From Pelomonas sp. Root1217 (lineage in GTDB: Bacteria; Pseudomonadota; Gammaproteobacteria; Burkholderiales; Burkholderiaceae_C): a DNA stretch of 64,000 bases. Of the stretch, positions 48,972 through 59,730 are shown piece by piece. The DNA lies in the NCBI RefSeq assembly GCF_001425705.1, contig NZ_LMDC01000012.1, forward strand, positions 412,148 to 476,147. Direction: 5' to 3'. Position 1 is the stretch's first letter; every line of letters begins with the position of its first letter. The position numbers were made by a program, and so were the translations under genes. The notes under the pieces were generated by a model. It saw nothing but the letters and a program-made list of their open reading frames with translations. It had not been told where the DNA came from and did not search any database.

Positions 48972-50103
48972 CGCGCGCAATCGACAGCAGCAACCCCAGC
49001 GACAGTCCCAGCGTCACCATCGCCGTGCCGCCATAGCTGACGAAGGGCAGCGGCACGCCCACCACCGGCAGGATGCCGCTGACCATGCCCATGTTGACGA
49101 AGACATAGGTGAAGAAGCTCAGCGTCACCGCACCCGCCATCAGCCGGGTGAAGAGGGTCGGCGCGTCGGACGCGATCATCAGCCCGCGCAGAATCAGCGC
49201 CGTGAAGCCGGCCAGCAGCGCCAGCGCGCCCATCAGGCCGAATTCCTCGCCAAAGGCCGCGAAGATGAAGTCGGTGGTGCGCTCAGGGATGAACTCCAGG
49301 TGGGTCTGCGTGCCCTGCATGAAGCCCTTGCCCGTCATGCCGCCGGAGCCGATGGCGATCTCGCCCTGGATGATGTGAAAGCCCTTGCCCAGCGGGTCCT
49401 TGGACGGGTCCAGCAGCGTGCAGATGCGGTGCTTCTGGTACTCCTTGAGCACCGGCCATTTCAGGTCGGGCTGGCAGATGGCGTCCTCGCTGAGCACCAG
49501 CGCCGTCGCCGCAGCGGCGCCCAGCACCAGGGCCGGCACGATGAGCTTCCACGGCAGGCCGGCGAAGAAGATCACGTAAAGGCCCGCGGCCAGCACCAGG
49601 ATGCCGGTGCCGAGATCCGGCTGCTTGGCGATCAGCAAAAAGGGCACGAGCAGCAATGCGAAGGCGGCGATGAAGTCGGGCCAGCGCAGCAGGCCCTCGC
49701 GCTTCTGGAACCACCAGGCCAGCATCAGTGGCGTCGCGAGCTTGAGCAGCTCGGACGGCTGGATCTGCGTGACGCCGATGCTGAGCCAGCGCGTGGCCCC
49801 CTTCTTCGTGACACCAAAGAGAGCGGTCGCGATCAGCAGCATCACGCCGATCGTGTACAGCGGGATGGCCAGGGCCATCAGCTTTTGCGGCGGCACCTGG
49901 GCGACGATGAACATCAGCCCCAGTGCCAGCACCATGTTGCGGGCATGGTCGGCAAACCGCGTGCCATGGTCATAGCCGGCCGAGTACATGCATAGCAGGC
50001 CCCAGCCGCACATCCACAGCACGGCGAGCAGCAGCGGGATGTCGAAGCCGATCAGCCAGGGCCGCAGGCGTTGCCACAGGGGCGGGCGTTCGATGACCGT
50101 CAT
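48949..50103 (-). CDS. rodA: RodA, peptidoglycan glycosyltransferase of the elongasome
   Basis: A 384-residue SEDS-family membrane protein with about ten helices. Signatures include MYSAGYDHGTRFADHARN, QPDLGTGILVLAAGLYVIF, GKGFMQGTQTHLEFIPERTTDFIFAAFGEEFG (in two parts, about residues 260-291) and the final GVPLPFVSYGGTAMVT. It polymerises lipid II during rod elongation together with PBP2. It is the last gene of the mre operon and overlaps mrdA by 4 bp. Confidence 0.96.
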   Translation of the reverse strand: MTVIERPPLWQRLRPWLIGFDIPLLLAVLWMCGWGLLCMYSAGYDHGTRFADHARNMVLALGLMFIVAQVPPQKLMALAIPLYTIGVMLLIATALFGVTKKGATRWLSIGVTQIQPSELLKLATPLMLAWWFQKREGLLRWPDFIAAFALLLVPFLLIAKQPDLGTGILVLAAGLYVIFFAGLPWKLIVPALVLGAAAATALVLSEDAICQPDLKWPVLKEYQKHRICTLLDPSKDPLGKGFHIIQGEIAIGSGGMTGKGFMQGTQTHLEFIPERTTDFIFAAFGEEFGLMGALALLAGFTALILRGLMIASDAPTLFTRLMAGAVTLSFFTYVFVNMGMVSGILPVVGVPLPFVSYGGTAMVTLGLSLGLLLSIARVKKLVKT

Positions 50104-52094
50104 TTCGAGGCTCCCGAGGCCGGTGCGGCCGCCGACGCGGCCTGGCCCGGCAGCAGCGGCACGTCGGCCACGTTGCGCGGCTTGCCGACCGGCGCGAAGG
50201 ACTGACCCTTCTGTGTCAGCGCGATGTCTTCCTCGCTGGGATAGATGCCGGCCAATAGATAGTCGAACACCCGGCGCGCGATCGGCGCAGCCGACATCGA
50301 GCCGAAGCCGGCGTTCTCGACGATGACGGCCAGCGCCACGCGCGGCTGCTCCACCGGCGCGAAGGCGACGTACAGCGAATGGTCGCGCTTGCGCTCGTCA
50401 GCCTTGATGCTGCTGTACTTCTCGCCGGCTCTCAGGCCAATGGCCTGCGCCGTGCCGGTCTTGCCGCCGCTCTGATAGGGCGCATTCAGGAACGCCAGGC
50501 GAGAGGTTCCTTCCAGCGTCACGCCGTTCATCGCGTTCTGGATGATGGCGACGTCCGACGGCTTGAGCGGCAGGGGCGGCAGCGCGTCGCTGGCGACGCG
50601 GCGCTGCTCGTGCTTGACCACATCTTCGATCTCGCGCACCAGCCGCGGCTTGTAGCGCTGGCCGCCGGAGGCGATGGTCGAGTAGGCCGTGGCCATCTGC
50701 AGCATGGTGAAGTTGTTGTAGCCCTGGCCGATGCCCAGCGAAATCGTCTCGCCGGGGAACCACTTCTGGTTGGCCGGGCTCTTGGCGAAGTAGCGGCGCT
50801 TCCAGTCCTGCGAGGGCAGCACGCCGGTGACCTCGCCCTGCACGTCGATCTCGGTCTTGCGGCCCAGGCCGAAGGGCTCCAGCTGGTCGTGGATCAGGTC
50901 CACGCCCATCTCGTTGGCCAGGCTGTAGAAGTAGACGTTGGACGAGGTCACGATGGCCAGGCGCATGTCCTTGGGACCGGCGCGGTCGGTCTCAGGGCTG
51001 CCGAAGTTGCGGCCGCCGAAGCTGTAGGTCAGGTTGTCCATGATGACCGTGCGCGGATCGCGCTTGCCGCTGTTCAGCGCGGCCATGGCCATCAGCGGCT
51101 TGAAGGTGGAGCCCGGGGGGTAGGTGCCGCGCAGGGCCCGGTTGAGCAGCGGCTTGTCGATGTCCTCGTTGAGGTCGCGCCAGGAGTCGGCGTCGATGCC
51201 GTCGACGAAGAGGTTGGGGTCGAAGCTGGGCTTGGAAACAAAGGCCAGCACCTCGCCGTTGCGCGGATCGATGGCCACCAGCGCGCCGCGCCGTTCGCCA
51301 AACAACTGCTCCACCAGCGCCTGCAGCTTGATGTCGATGGACAGGTTCAGCGTGTTGCCGGGGGTGGGCGGCTTGTGGGCCAGGCGCCGCACGACACGGC
51401 CACCGGCGCTGGTCTCGACCTGCTCGAAGCCCGTCGTGCCATGCAGTTCCTTCTCGTAGGCCTGCTCCAGCCCGAGCTTGCCGATGTACTCGGTGCCGCG
51501 GTAGTTGGCGAGGTCTTCCTCCTCCCAGTCGTCCATGGCCTTCTTCTCGGCCTGGTTGATGCGGCCGATGTAGCCGATCAGGTGGGCGCCTACCTCGCCC
51601 AGCGGGTAGGAGCGGAACAGCCGCGCCTTGATTTCCACGCCCGGGAAGCGAAAGCGCTGGGCCGTGAAGCGCGCGACCTCTTCGTCCGTCAGCTTGGTAC
51701 GGATGGGCAGGGAGTCGGTGTGCTTGGTCTCTTCCAGCAGCCGCTTGAAGCGGCGCTTGTCGCGAGCCTGGACCTCGATGACCTGGCCGAGCGCCTCGAT
51801 GGTGGCGTCCAGGTCGACGACCTTCTCGGGGTTGATCTCCAGCGTGTAGGCCGAGTAGTTGCTCGCCAGCACGACGCCGTTGCGGTCCTTGATGAGGCCG
51901 CGGTTGGGAACGATGGGCACGACGGCGATGCGGTTGGACTCGGCGCGTTCGGCAAAGCTGTCGTACTGCACCACCTGCAGCCACAGCAGGCGAGCCACCA
52001 GCAGGCCGAAGCAGAACAGCACAAAGGCGCCGGCCGCCAGCACGCGCAGGCGAAAGCGTGACAGCTCCTGGTGGAGGTTCTTGAGGACGACCAC
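50100..52094 (-). CDS. mrdA: Penicillin-binding protein 2 (elongation transpeptidase)
   Basis: A 664-residue class B PBP with one N-terminal helix (about 16-40), a pedestal region, and the transpeptidase domain. Active-site motifs: SxxK at Ser329-Lys332 (PPGSTFKPL), SSN in IVTSSNVYFYSL, and KTG in SGGKTGTAQAIG. It cross-links the glycan strands made by RodA and sets cell width. The C-terminal Ala/Pro tail is short. It is coupled to rodA (4-bp overlap) and lies 3 bp after mreD. Confidence 0.97.
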   Translation of the reverse strand: MVVLKNLHQELSRFRLRVLAAGAFVLFCFGLLVARLLWLQVVQYDSFAERAESNRIAVVPIVPNRGLIKDRNGVVLASNYSAYTLEINPEKVVDLDATIEALGQVIEVQARDKRRFKRLLEETKHTDSLPIRTKLTDEEVARFTAQRFRFPGVEIKARLFRSYPLGEVGAHLIGYIGRINQAEKKAMDDWEEEDLANYRGTEYIGKLGLEQAYEKELHGTTGFEQVETSAGGRVVRRLAHKPPTPGNTLNLSIDIKLQALVEQLFGERRGALVAIDPRNGEVLAFVSKPSFDPNLFVDGIDADSWRDLNEDIDKPLLNRALRGTYPPGSTFKPLMAMAALNSGKRDPRTVIMDNLTYSFGGRNFGSPETDRAGPKDMRLAIVTSSNVYFYSLANEMGVDLIHDQLEPFGLGRKTEIDVQGEVTGVLPSQDWKRRYFAKSPANQKWFPGETISLGIGQGYNNFTMLQMATAYSTIASGGQRYKPRLVREIEDVVKHEQRRVASDALPPLPLKPSDVAIIQNAMNGVTLEGTSRLAFLNAPYQSGGKTGTAQAIGLRAGEKYSSIKADERKRDHSLYVAFAPVEQPRVALAVIVENAGFGSMSAAPIARRVFDYLLAGIYPSEEDIALTQKGQSFAPVGKPRNVADVPLLPGQAASAAAPASGASK

Positions 52095-52097
52095 GGT

Positions 52098-52619
52098 TCA
52101 GAGTGGCCGGTGAGCGTCGCGGTCGGGCGCCCGACGTTGAGGCGCCAGCAGCAGGAGGCTCGCCACGGGCCACAGTGCCGCCTCGAAGACCGGCGCCAGC
52201 AACACGCCCCAGCCCGGCCACATGCCACCGATGATCATCCGCACGATCAGCGCCAGCGCGTGGGCGCCGAAGAACAGCGGCAGCACCTGCACGGCCTGGG
52301 CGCCCAGCGGGAACCAGGGCAGGCGGCGGTGCAGCGTGATGGCGCCGAAACTCAGGCCGCTGTAGGCCAGCGCATGCTGCCCGAGCAGGGCGCCGTCGTG
52401 CACGTCCATGGCCAGGCCGAAGATGAAGGCCCACAGCACGCCGACGCGCCGGGGCTGGTGCACGCCCCAGAACACGAGCACGACGGCCAGTACGTCAGGC
52501 GAGGCCGCCAGCCGGCCGGCCGGCACCATGTCGATCATCATCGCGACGATCAGCGTGAAGCCGATGAACCAGGGGTTGGCCGGCAGAAGCAGCTGGTCGG
52601 CAGCGCGCGGCATGATCAT
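52098..52619 (-). CDS. mreD: MreD, rod-shape membrane protein
   Basis: A 173-residue protein with five predicted helices (PWFIGFTLIVAMMIDMVP, DVLAVVLVFWGVHQPRRVGVLWAF, and others), matching MreD. It bridges MreC and the RodA/PBP2 pair in the elongation complex. It sits between mreC and mrdA in the standard order. The 100-bp gap to mreC, unusual in such a tight operon, contains a GC-rich palindromic repeat. Confidence 0.92.
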   Translation of the reverse strand: MIMPRAADQLLLPANPWFIGFTLIVAMMIDMVPAGRLAASPDVLAVVLVFWGVHQPRRVGVLWAFIFGLAMDVHDGALLGQHALAYSGLSFGAITLHRRLPWFPLGAQAVQVLPLFFGAHALALIVRMIIGGMWPGWGVLLAPVFEAALWPVASLLLLAPQRRAPDRDAHRPL

Positions 52620-52719
52620 GACGCGCTCCCTTCAGGCCGCGCGCCGGGCCGTCCCAAGCAAGGCCTGGCCCCCTCGGGGGGCCGACGCAGCGCGGCGGGG
52701 GGCTGACGTCTCAGCATGA
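52620..52719. repeat. GC-rich palindromic repeat between mreC and mreD
   Basis: The gap holds GGCCCCC TCG GGGGGCC (52667-52683), a perfect 7-bp stem with a 3-nt loop, followed by CGACGCAGCGCGGCGGGGGGC. I recall similar elements scattered between genes of many Burkholderiales. Here it interrupts an otherwise compact operon and could tune the mreC:mreD ratio. Confidence 0.6.
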
Positions 52720-53712
52720 TCATTGGGAGGCTCCCGAGGCCTTGGCGGCAGCTTTTTCGGCGCGTTCGGCCTTCTTGGCGGCGCGCACGGCGGCCTTGGT
52801 GGCCGCGGCGGAGGCGGCTTCATCGGCGGCGGCCGCTTCGGCTTCCTTCTTGGCAGGCAGATGGCGGTCCTGCGGCAGCAGGATGAGGACGTGGCGGGCG
52901 CTGTCGGGCTGGGCGATGGGCGCCAGCAGCACCTGGGCGAAGCTGGAATCGCCGCGCCGCTCGACGACGCTGACCTTGGCGACCGGCAGGCCCGGCGGAT
53001 AGAGGCCGTCCAGGCCCGAGGTCGTCATCAGGTCGCCGACCTTGATGTCCGCGTTCGCGGCCAGGAAACGCAATTCCATGCCCGATCCGTCGGCGCGGCC
53101 GGCGGCGGCATTGCGCATCTGCGTGCGGGCGTTCAGCAGGGGGATGGCCGCCTCCTTGTCGGTCAACAGCGTGACCTCGGCCGACAGTGGGTAGACGCGC
53201 GTCACCTGCCCCAGCACGCCGGCCTCATTGATGACCGGCGAACCCGCCACCACGCCCAGCGTGGCACCCCGGTCGATGACGACACGGCGTGAAAAGGGGT
53301 CGGGCGCTTCGAACAGCACCTCGGCAGGCATCGAGGGCGCATTCAGCGAGGGCTTGAGGCCGAGCAGCTTGCGCAGATGGTCGTTCTCGGCTTCCAGCGC
53401 CTGGGCGCGCGACAGGCGCTCGGCCTGTGCGCTGAGCTGCCGCCTGGCCTGGTCCTCGGCTTCCATGGCGCGCTTGGTGCCGCGCAGGTAGTCGCCGGCC
53501 GTCTCCCAGGCGTCCACCGGCGTCAGCAGCAGGCGCTGCACCGGGTGCAGCACCAGCGCATAGGCGGCGCGCACCGGCTGCATGAGCTTGAAACGCGCGT
53601 CCGCCACCATCAGCAGCAGCGCGAGCGCCGAACACAGCGCGAGCTTGGTCAGCGCCGACGGACCCTGGCGGAAGAACGGCGGTGGCGTGCGGTCTAAGGT
53701 GCCGAGAGGCAT
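52720..53712 (-). CDS. mreC: MreC, rod-shape determining protein
   Basis: A 330-residue inner-membrane protein with one N-terminal helix (LALCSALALLLMVADARF), a coiled coil (about 80-118, LSAQAERLSRAQALEAENDHLRKLLG) and the periplasmic double beta-barrel (SRRVVIDRGATLGV, GLDGLYPPGLPVAKV). It activates PBP2 in the elongasome. The last 45 residues are an Ala/Lys/Glu-rich tail (AVRAAKKAERAEKAAAKAS) not found in typical MreC proteins. It lies 33 bp after mreB. Confidence 0.95.
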   Translation of the reverse strand: MPLGTLDRTPPPFFRQGPSALTKLALCSALALLLMVADARFKLMQPVRAAYALVLHPVQRLLLTPVDAWETAGDYLRGTKRAMEAEDQARRQLSAQAERLSRAQALEAENDHLRKLLGLKPSLNAPSMPAEVLFEAPDPFSRRVVIDRGATLGVVAGSPVINEAGVLGQVTRVYPLSAEVTLLTDKEAAIPLLNARTQMRNAAAGRADGSGMELRFLAANADIKVGDLMTTSGLDGLYPPGLPVAKVSVVERRGDSSFAQVLLAPIAQPDSARHVLILLPQDRHLPAKKEAEAAAADEAASAAATKAAVRAAKKAERAEKAAAKASGASQ

Positions 53713-53745
53713 GGCGCGCCGGGCGGCGTCTCTGGAAGTGGGAGC

Positions 53746-54972
<1,227 letters not shown>

Positions 54973-54999
54973 TCAATCCTTACACCTGAAAACGCACCC

Positions 55000-55299
55000 A
55001 TGAGCCTCACCCACGAAGACGTGAGCCGCATCGCCCATCTGGCCCGGCTCGAACTGCAGCCGGCCGAGTCCGAGGCCCTGCTGGGCAATCTGAACGACTT
55101 CTTCAAGATCGTGGACCAGATGAGTGCCGTGGACACCGCCGGCGTCGAGCCGCTGTACACGCCGCTGTCGGCCATCCGGCAGGTGCAATTGCGCCTGCGC
55201 GACGACGTCGTTACCGAAAGCAATCAGCGCGAACTGAACCAGCGCAGCGCCCCGGCCGTCGAGGACGGCCTCTTCCTCGTTCCCAAGGTCATCGAATGA
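55000..55299 (+). CDS. gatC: Asp-tRNA(Asn)/Glu-tRNA(Gln) amidotransferase subunit C
   Basis: A 99-residue subunit that wraps around and stabilises GatA. Family features: [17 protein letters not shown] at the N-terminus, [20 protein letters not shown] in the middle, and the C-terminal [16 protein letters not shown]. It belongs to the GatCAB complex, which converts mischarged Glu-tRNA(Gln) or Asp-tRNA(Asn) to the correct species. It overlaps gatA by 4 bp. Confidence 0.96.
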   Translation: MSLTHEDVSRIAHLARLELQPAESEALLGNLNDFFKIVDQMSAVDTAGVEPLYTPLSAIRQVQLRLRDDVVTESNQRELNQRSAPAVEDGLFLVPKVIE

Positions 55300-56783
55300 A
55301 GCCCGTTCACGACATGGGCGTGGCCGAGCTGGCCAGCGCCCTGAAAAGCCGTGCCCTGTCCAGCCGCGAGGTGACGCAAGGCTTGCTGGAGCGCGTTGCC
55401 GCCCACGCCAGCCTGGGCGCCTTCCTGCACATTGACGCCGATGGTGCGCTGGCCCGTGCGGCTGCCGCTGACGCGGTGCTGGCGTCCGGCAATGCTGCTG
55501 CGCTGACCGGCGTGCCGATTGCGCACAAGGACATCTACGTCACGGCCGACATGCCAACAACTGCGGGCTCCAGGATTCTGGCCGGCTACCGCAGCCCCTT
55601 CGACGCCACTGTCGTCGCGCGGCTGAACGCCGCCGGCGCAGTGAGTCTGGGCAAGCTGAACTGCGACGAATTTGCGATGGGGTCCGCCAACGAGAACAGC
55701 GCCTATGGCCCTGCGCACAACCCCTGGGACGTCAGCCGCGTGCCGGGCGGCTCGTCCGGCGGCTCCGCCGTCGCCGTGGCCGCACGCCTGGTGCCCGGCA
55801 CGACCGGCACCGACACCGGTGGCTCCATCCGCCAGCCGGCCAGCTTCACCGGCATTACCGGCATCAAGCCGACCTATGGCGTGTGCTCTCGCTACGGAAT
55901 GATTGCCTTCGCCTCCAGCCTGGACCAAGCCGGCCCCATGGCCCGTTCGGCCGAGGACTGCGCGCTGTTGTTGTCCGCAATGAGCGGCTTCGACGAGCGC
56001 GACGCGACCAGCGTGCAGCAAGGTCCCCAGGACTTCCATGCGCAGATGCTGGCGGGCCGGGAGGGTGCCAGCCCGACCAAGCCGCTGGTGGGCCTGCGTG
56101 TCGGCCTGCCCAAGGAGTTTTTCCCGGCCGGCCTGTCTGCCGACGTCAATGCCGCCGTGCGCGCCGGTTTGGCTGAACTGGAGAAGCTCGGGGCCACGCT
56201 GGTGGAAGTGAGCCTGCCGCGTACCGAACTGGCCATTCCCGTCTACTACATCATCGCGCCGGCCGAGGCGAGCTCCAATTTGAGTCGCTTCGATGGCGTC
56301 AAGTTTGGTCATCGCGCTGCCAAGTACGACGATCTCCTCGATATGTACAAGAAGACGCGCGCTGAAGGCTTCGGCCCCGAGGTCAAGCGCCGGATCATGA
56401 TAGGCAGCTATGTGCTCTCACACGGCTACTACGACGCCTACTATCTGCAGGCGCAAAAGCTGCGCCGCATGATTGCGGACGACTTCCAGCAGTGCTTTGC
56501 GCAGTGCGACCTGATTGCCGGCCCGGTGGCGCCGACCGTCGCCTGGAAGCATGGCGAGGGCAAGGACGACCCGACCCGGGCGTATCTCGCCGACATCTTC
56601 ACGCTGCCCGGCTCGCTGGCCGGCCTGCCCGGCATGAGTGTGCCGGTAGGCACGGGCGAAGGCGGCATGCCGGTCGGCCTGCAGCTTATCGGCAACTACT
56701 TCAAGGAAGGGCAGCTGCTGCACACCGCGCACGCCCTCCAGCAGGCGACCGACTGGCATCTTGCCGCGCCCGCAGGAATCTAA
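55296..56783 (+). CDS. gatA: Asp-tRNA(Asn)/Glu-tRNA(Gln) amidotransferase subunit A
   Basis: A 495-residue amidase that releases ammonia from glutamine for GatB. The amidase-signature triad is complete: Lys78 (PIAHKDIYV), Ser153 ([10 protein letters not shown]) and nucleophile Ser177 ([11 protein letters not shown]), numbers very close to those of characterised GatA. It is the middle gene of gatCAB; gatB follows 1 bp after its stop. Confidence 0.97.
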   Translation: MKPVHDMGVAELASALKSRALSSREVTQGLLERVAAHASLGAFLHIDADGALARAAAADAVLASGNAAALTGVPIAHKDIYVTADMPTTAGSRILAGYRSPFDATVVARLNAAGAVSLGKLNCDEFAMGSANENSAYGPAHNPWDVSRVPGGSSGGSAVAVAARLVPGTTGTDTGGSIRQPASFTGITGIKPTYGVCSRYGMIAFASSLDQAGPMARSAEDCALLLSAMSGFDERDATSVQQGPQDFHAQMLAGREGASPTKPLVGLRVGLPKEFFPAGLSADVNAAVRAGLAELEKLGATLVEVSLPRTELAIPVYYIIAPAEASSNLSRFDGVKFGHRAAKYDDLLDMYKKTRAEGFGPEVKRRIMIGSYVLSHGYYDAYYLQAQKLRRMIADDFQQCFAQCDLIAGPVAPTVAWKHGEGKDDPTRAYLADIFTLPGSLAGLPGMSVPVGTGEGGMPVGLQLIGNYFKEGQLLHTAHALQQATDWHLAAPAGI

Positions 56784-56784
56784 T

Positions 56785-58233
56785 ATGTCCACTTCCAAGC
56801 TCATCCGTGGTTATGAGGTCGTCATTGGCCTCGAAAACCACGTCCAGCTCTCAACGCAGAGCAAGATCTTCAGCGGCAGCTCGACCGCTTTCGGTGCGGC
56901 GCCCAACACGCAGGCGTCGCCGGTGGACCTGGCGCTGCCCGGCACACTGCCGGTGCTGAACCGCGCGGCCGTCGAGCGCGCCATCCGCTTCGGCCTGGCG
57001 GTCGGCGCCAAGGTCGCGCCGTTGTCCATCTTTGCCCGCAAGAACTACTTCTACCCCGACCTGCCCAAGGGCTACCAGATCAGCCAGTTCGAGATCCCGG
57101 TGGTGCAGGGCGGCGCGGTCGAGTTCTTCGTCGGTGACGTCAAGCACAAGGTCAACCTGACTCGTGCCCACCTGGAAGAAGACGCGGGCAAGAGCCTGCA
57201 CGAGGACTATCACGGCCAGTCGGGCATCGACCTGAACCGCGCCGGCACGCCGTTGCTGGAGATCGTCTCCGAGCCCGACATGCGTTCGGCCGCGGAGGCG
57301 GTCGAATACGCCAAGACGCTGCATGCGCTGGTGATGTGGCTGGGCATCTGCGACGGCAACATGCAGGAAGGCTCGTTCCGCTGCGACGTCAACGTGTCGG
57401 TGCGCAAGCCAGGCAATCCTTACGGCACCCGCCGCGAGATCAAGAACCTGAACAGCTTCCGCTTCCTCGTCGACGCGGTGAACTACGAGGTCAACTGGCA
57501 GATCGACGAGATCGAGGATGGCCGCAAGATCCAGCAGGCGACGATCCTTTACAACCCGGACACGGGTGAGACCCGTGCGATGCGCAGCAAGGAAGACTCG
57601 GCCGACTACCGCTACTTCCCCGACCCCGACCTGCCGCCGCTGGTCATCGCGCCGGAGTGGGTGGAGCGCGTGAAGGGCGAGATGCCCGAGCTGCCGGGCG
57701 TGATGGCGGCCCGCTTCGAGAGCGTCGACGGCCTGCCGGCCTATGACGCGACGATGATGACGCAGAGCCTGGCGACGGCGCGCTACTACGAGGCCGCGAA
57801 GGCCGCGGGTGCGACGCCCAAGCTGGCAGCCAACTGGATCATGGGCGAGGTGTCGCGCCGGCTGAATGCCGAAGGGCGCGAGATCGACGCCGCGCCGGTG
57901 GGCCCCGAACTGCTCGCGAAGCTCATCGGCCGAATCACCGATGGCACGATCGCCAACAACTCTGCCAAGAAGGTTTTTGAAGCCTTGTGGAGCGGCGAAG
58001 GTACGGATGTTGACGCGGTAATCGACGCCAAGGACCTCAGGCCGTCGAATGACACCGGCGCCATCGAAGCCATCCTCGACGAGGTGCTCGCGGCCAACCA
58101 GAAGTCGGTGGACGAGTACCGCGCCGGCAAGGACAAGGCTTTCAACGCGCTGGTCGGCCAGGCGATGAAGGCGACCAAGGGCAAGGCCAACCCCGCCCTG
58201 GTCAATGAACTGCTGAAGAAGAAGCTCGGCTAG
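56785..58233 (+). CDS. gatB: Asp-tRNA(Asn)/Glu-tRNA(Gln) amidotransferase subunit B
   Basis: A 482-residue subunit that phosphorylates and amidates the mischarged tRNA. It begins [20 protein letters not shown] (ATP and metal site) and contains [12 protein letters not shown] and [11 protein letters not shown]; the C-terminal helical YqeY-like tail ([19 protein letters not shown]) contacts the tRNA. The start at 56785 ([12 protein letters not shown]) is preferred to a non-ATG codon 24 nt earlier inside gatA. A short dyad (TCAGG/CCTGA) follows the stop but lacks a T-run. Confidence 0.97.
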   Translation: MSTSKLIRGYEVVIGLENHVQLSTQSKIFSGSSTAFGAAPNTQASPVDLALPGTLPVLNRAAVERAIRFGLAVGAKVAPLSIFARKNYFYPDLPKGYQISQFEIPVVQGGAVEFFVGDVKHKVNLTRAHLEEDAGKSLHEDYHGQSGIDLNRAGTPLLEIVSEPDMRSAAEAVEYAKTLHALVMWLGICDGNMQEGSFRCDVNVSVRKPGNPYGTRREIKNLNSFRFLVDAVNYEVNWQIDEIEDGRKIQQATILYNPDTGETRAMRSKEDSADYRYFPDPDLPPLVIAPEWVERVKGEMPELPGVMAARFESVDGLPAYDATMMTQSLATARYYEAAKAAGATPKLAANWIMGEVSRRLNAEGREIDAAPVGPELLAKLIGRITDGTIANNSAKKVFEALWSGEGTDVDAVIDAKDLRPSNDTGAIEAILDEVLAANQKSVDEYRAGKDKAFNALVGQAMKATKGKANPALVNELLKKKLG

Positions 58234-58257
58234 GTCAGGGTTTGCCTGAGGCTGAAC

Positions 58258-58941
58258 TCAGCGCTTGGGCGTCGTCGCCGGTGCCGTCGGCTGCAGTTCG
58301 CCCAGCGGCGGCAGCGAGCCCGGCGTGGCGCCGGCCCAGAGCTTCTTCAGCCGGGCGAGCTCGGCGTCGAAGGTCTTGTTGATGCGCACGAGTTCGGCCT
58401 TCTGGTTCTCGATGAGAACCTGCTGAGCCTCGATGCTCGCGTCATTGGCGTCCAGCATCTGCTTGAGCTTGGCCGGCAGCGGGCGGCCCTTGTAGAACTC
58501 GGCCTCGTCGAGCAGGGGCTTGCGTTCGATGCCCAGGTCCTTAATGCGGCGCTCGGACATGCGCATGGCCTTGTTGGAGTCGTCCAGCGCGGCGTTGCGG
58601 GCGCGCTGGTGGGCGGCCTCGGTGGGATAGCGCAGCATCAGCGTGCGGTCGCGGCGGATGGCGTCCAACTGGGCAATGCGTTCCGCCGCGGCGCGGCGGT
58701 CCGCGGCCTCCTTGGCGGCGCGCTCCTCGGGGCTGAGGAAGGGCGGCAGCGTCGTGCGCTGCGAGCCGTCGGGGTTGAGCACGCGCTGTTCGCGCGTCGT
58801 GCACTCCGGGATGGGGCGGTCGCCCGTCAGCTTGCGGCCATCGGCCGTCGTGCAGGTGTAGATGCCCTTGGCGGGCGTGACGTCCTGCGCCAGCGCGGTG
58901 CTGGCGACGAACAATCCGGCAACGACGGGCAGAACGCGCAT
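58258..58941 (-). CDS. DUF4124 domain-containing exported protein
   Basis: A 227-residue protein with a signal peptide (MRVLPVVAGLFVASTALA). The DUF4124 region (GIYTCTTADGRKLTGDRPIPEC, across residues 26-47) carries a Cys pair. The rest is charged, Arg/Ala/Glu-rich and probably helical (coiled coil around 75-205, including LSPEERAAKEAADRRAAAER). The function is unknown. Its ATG overlaps the pyrE stop by 1 bp (TGATG), so the two are co-translated. Confidence 0.8.
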   Translation of the reverse strand: MRVLPVVAGLFVASTALAQDVTPAKGIYTCTTADGRKLTGDRPIPECTTREQRVLNPDGSQRTTLPPFLSPEERAAKEAADRRAAAERIAQLDAIRRDRTLMLRYPTEAAHQRARNAALDDSNKAMRMSERRIKDLGIERKPLLDEAEFYKGRPLPAKLKQMLDANDASIEAQQVLIENQKAELVRINKTFDAELARLKKLWAGATPGSLPPLGELQPTAPATTPKR

Positions 58942-59621
58942 CAGACCCCGTAACGCTCTCGGTAGGCCAGCACGGCCGGGCGATGGGCGGCCAGCTCCGG
59001 CGCGCCTTCGAGAAAGGCCAACAGGTCGGCAAGACCCGCCACGGCGACGACCGGCAGGCCGTAGCGCTGTTGTACCTGCTGCACGGCCGATTGCGGGCTG
59101 TCGACGCCGCCTTCGGCTGCCTTCTCCTGACGGTCCAGCGCAATGCTCACGCCACAGGGTGTGGCACCGGCGGCCTCGATCATCTGGATGGATTCACGCA
59201 CCGAGGTGCCGGCAGAAATGACGTCGTCGATGATCAGCACGCGGCCCTGGACGGGCGCGCCGACGAGCGTGCCGCCCTCGCCATGGTCCTTGGCTTCCTT
59301 GCGGTTGTAGGCGAACGGCACGTTGTGGCCGCGGCGCGCCAGCTCTATGGATACGGCGGCCGCCAGCGTGATGCCTTTGTAGGCCGGGCCGAAGATCATG
59401 TCGAACCGCAGGCCCGAGGCCATCAGCCGCTCGGCGTAGAAGCCGGCCAGTCGCCCCAGCTTGGCGCCGTCGTCGAACAAGCCGGCGTTGAAGAAATAGG
59501 GGCTGAGACGGCCGGCCTTGGTCTTGAACTCGCCAAAGCGCAGCACGCCAGCCTCGACTGCAAAGGCGACAAAGGACTGGGCGAGAGGATCGTCGACGGA
59601 CGGGGTGGGCGCGGCTGACAT
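58941..59621 (-). CDS. pyrE: PyrE, orotate phosphoribosyltransferase
   Basis: A 226-residue enzyme joining orotate to PRPP to give OMP in pyrimidine synthesis. The PRPP-binding loop is RVLIIDDVISAGTSVRES, and the orotate-side segment YFFNAGLFDDGAKLGRLAG and catalytic Lys-containing AYNRKEAKDHGEGG loop are present. It is slightly longer than typical PyrE at the C-terminus. It shares an mRNA with the DUF4124 gene. Confidence 0.96.
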   Translation of the reverse strand: MSAAPTPSVDDPLAQSFVAFAVEAGVLRFGEFKTKAGRLSPYFFNAGLFDDGAKLGRLAGFYAERLMASGLRFDMIFGPAYKGITLAAAVSIELARRGHNVPFAYNRKEAKDHGEGGTLVGAPVQGRVLIIDDVISAGTSVRESIQMIEAAGATPCGVSIALDRQEKAAEGGVDSPQSAVQQVQQRYGLPVVAVAGLADLLAFLEGAPELAAHRPAVLAYRERYGV

Positions 59622-59642
59622 GTGACAAAGATTCTAGGGGTC

Positions 59643-59678
59643 AAAAAAACAGGCCCGACCCCTAGAAGGGGCCGGGCC
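59643..59678 (-). terminator. Rho-independent terminator of the TonB-dependent receptor gene
   Basis: On the minus strand a stem of about 12 bp (GGCCCGGCCCCT paired with AGGGGTCGGGCC, one G-T pair, 3-nt loop) is followed by TG and seven T residues. It lies 53 bp past the receptor stop and just before pyrE. Confidence 0.92.
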
Positions 59679-59730
59679 GTCGATGGTTTTCACCAAGTCG
59701 CGGGCGGGGCCCGCATGACGTCTTACGGGG

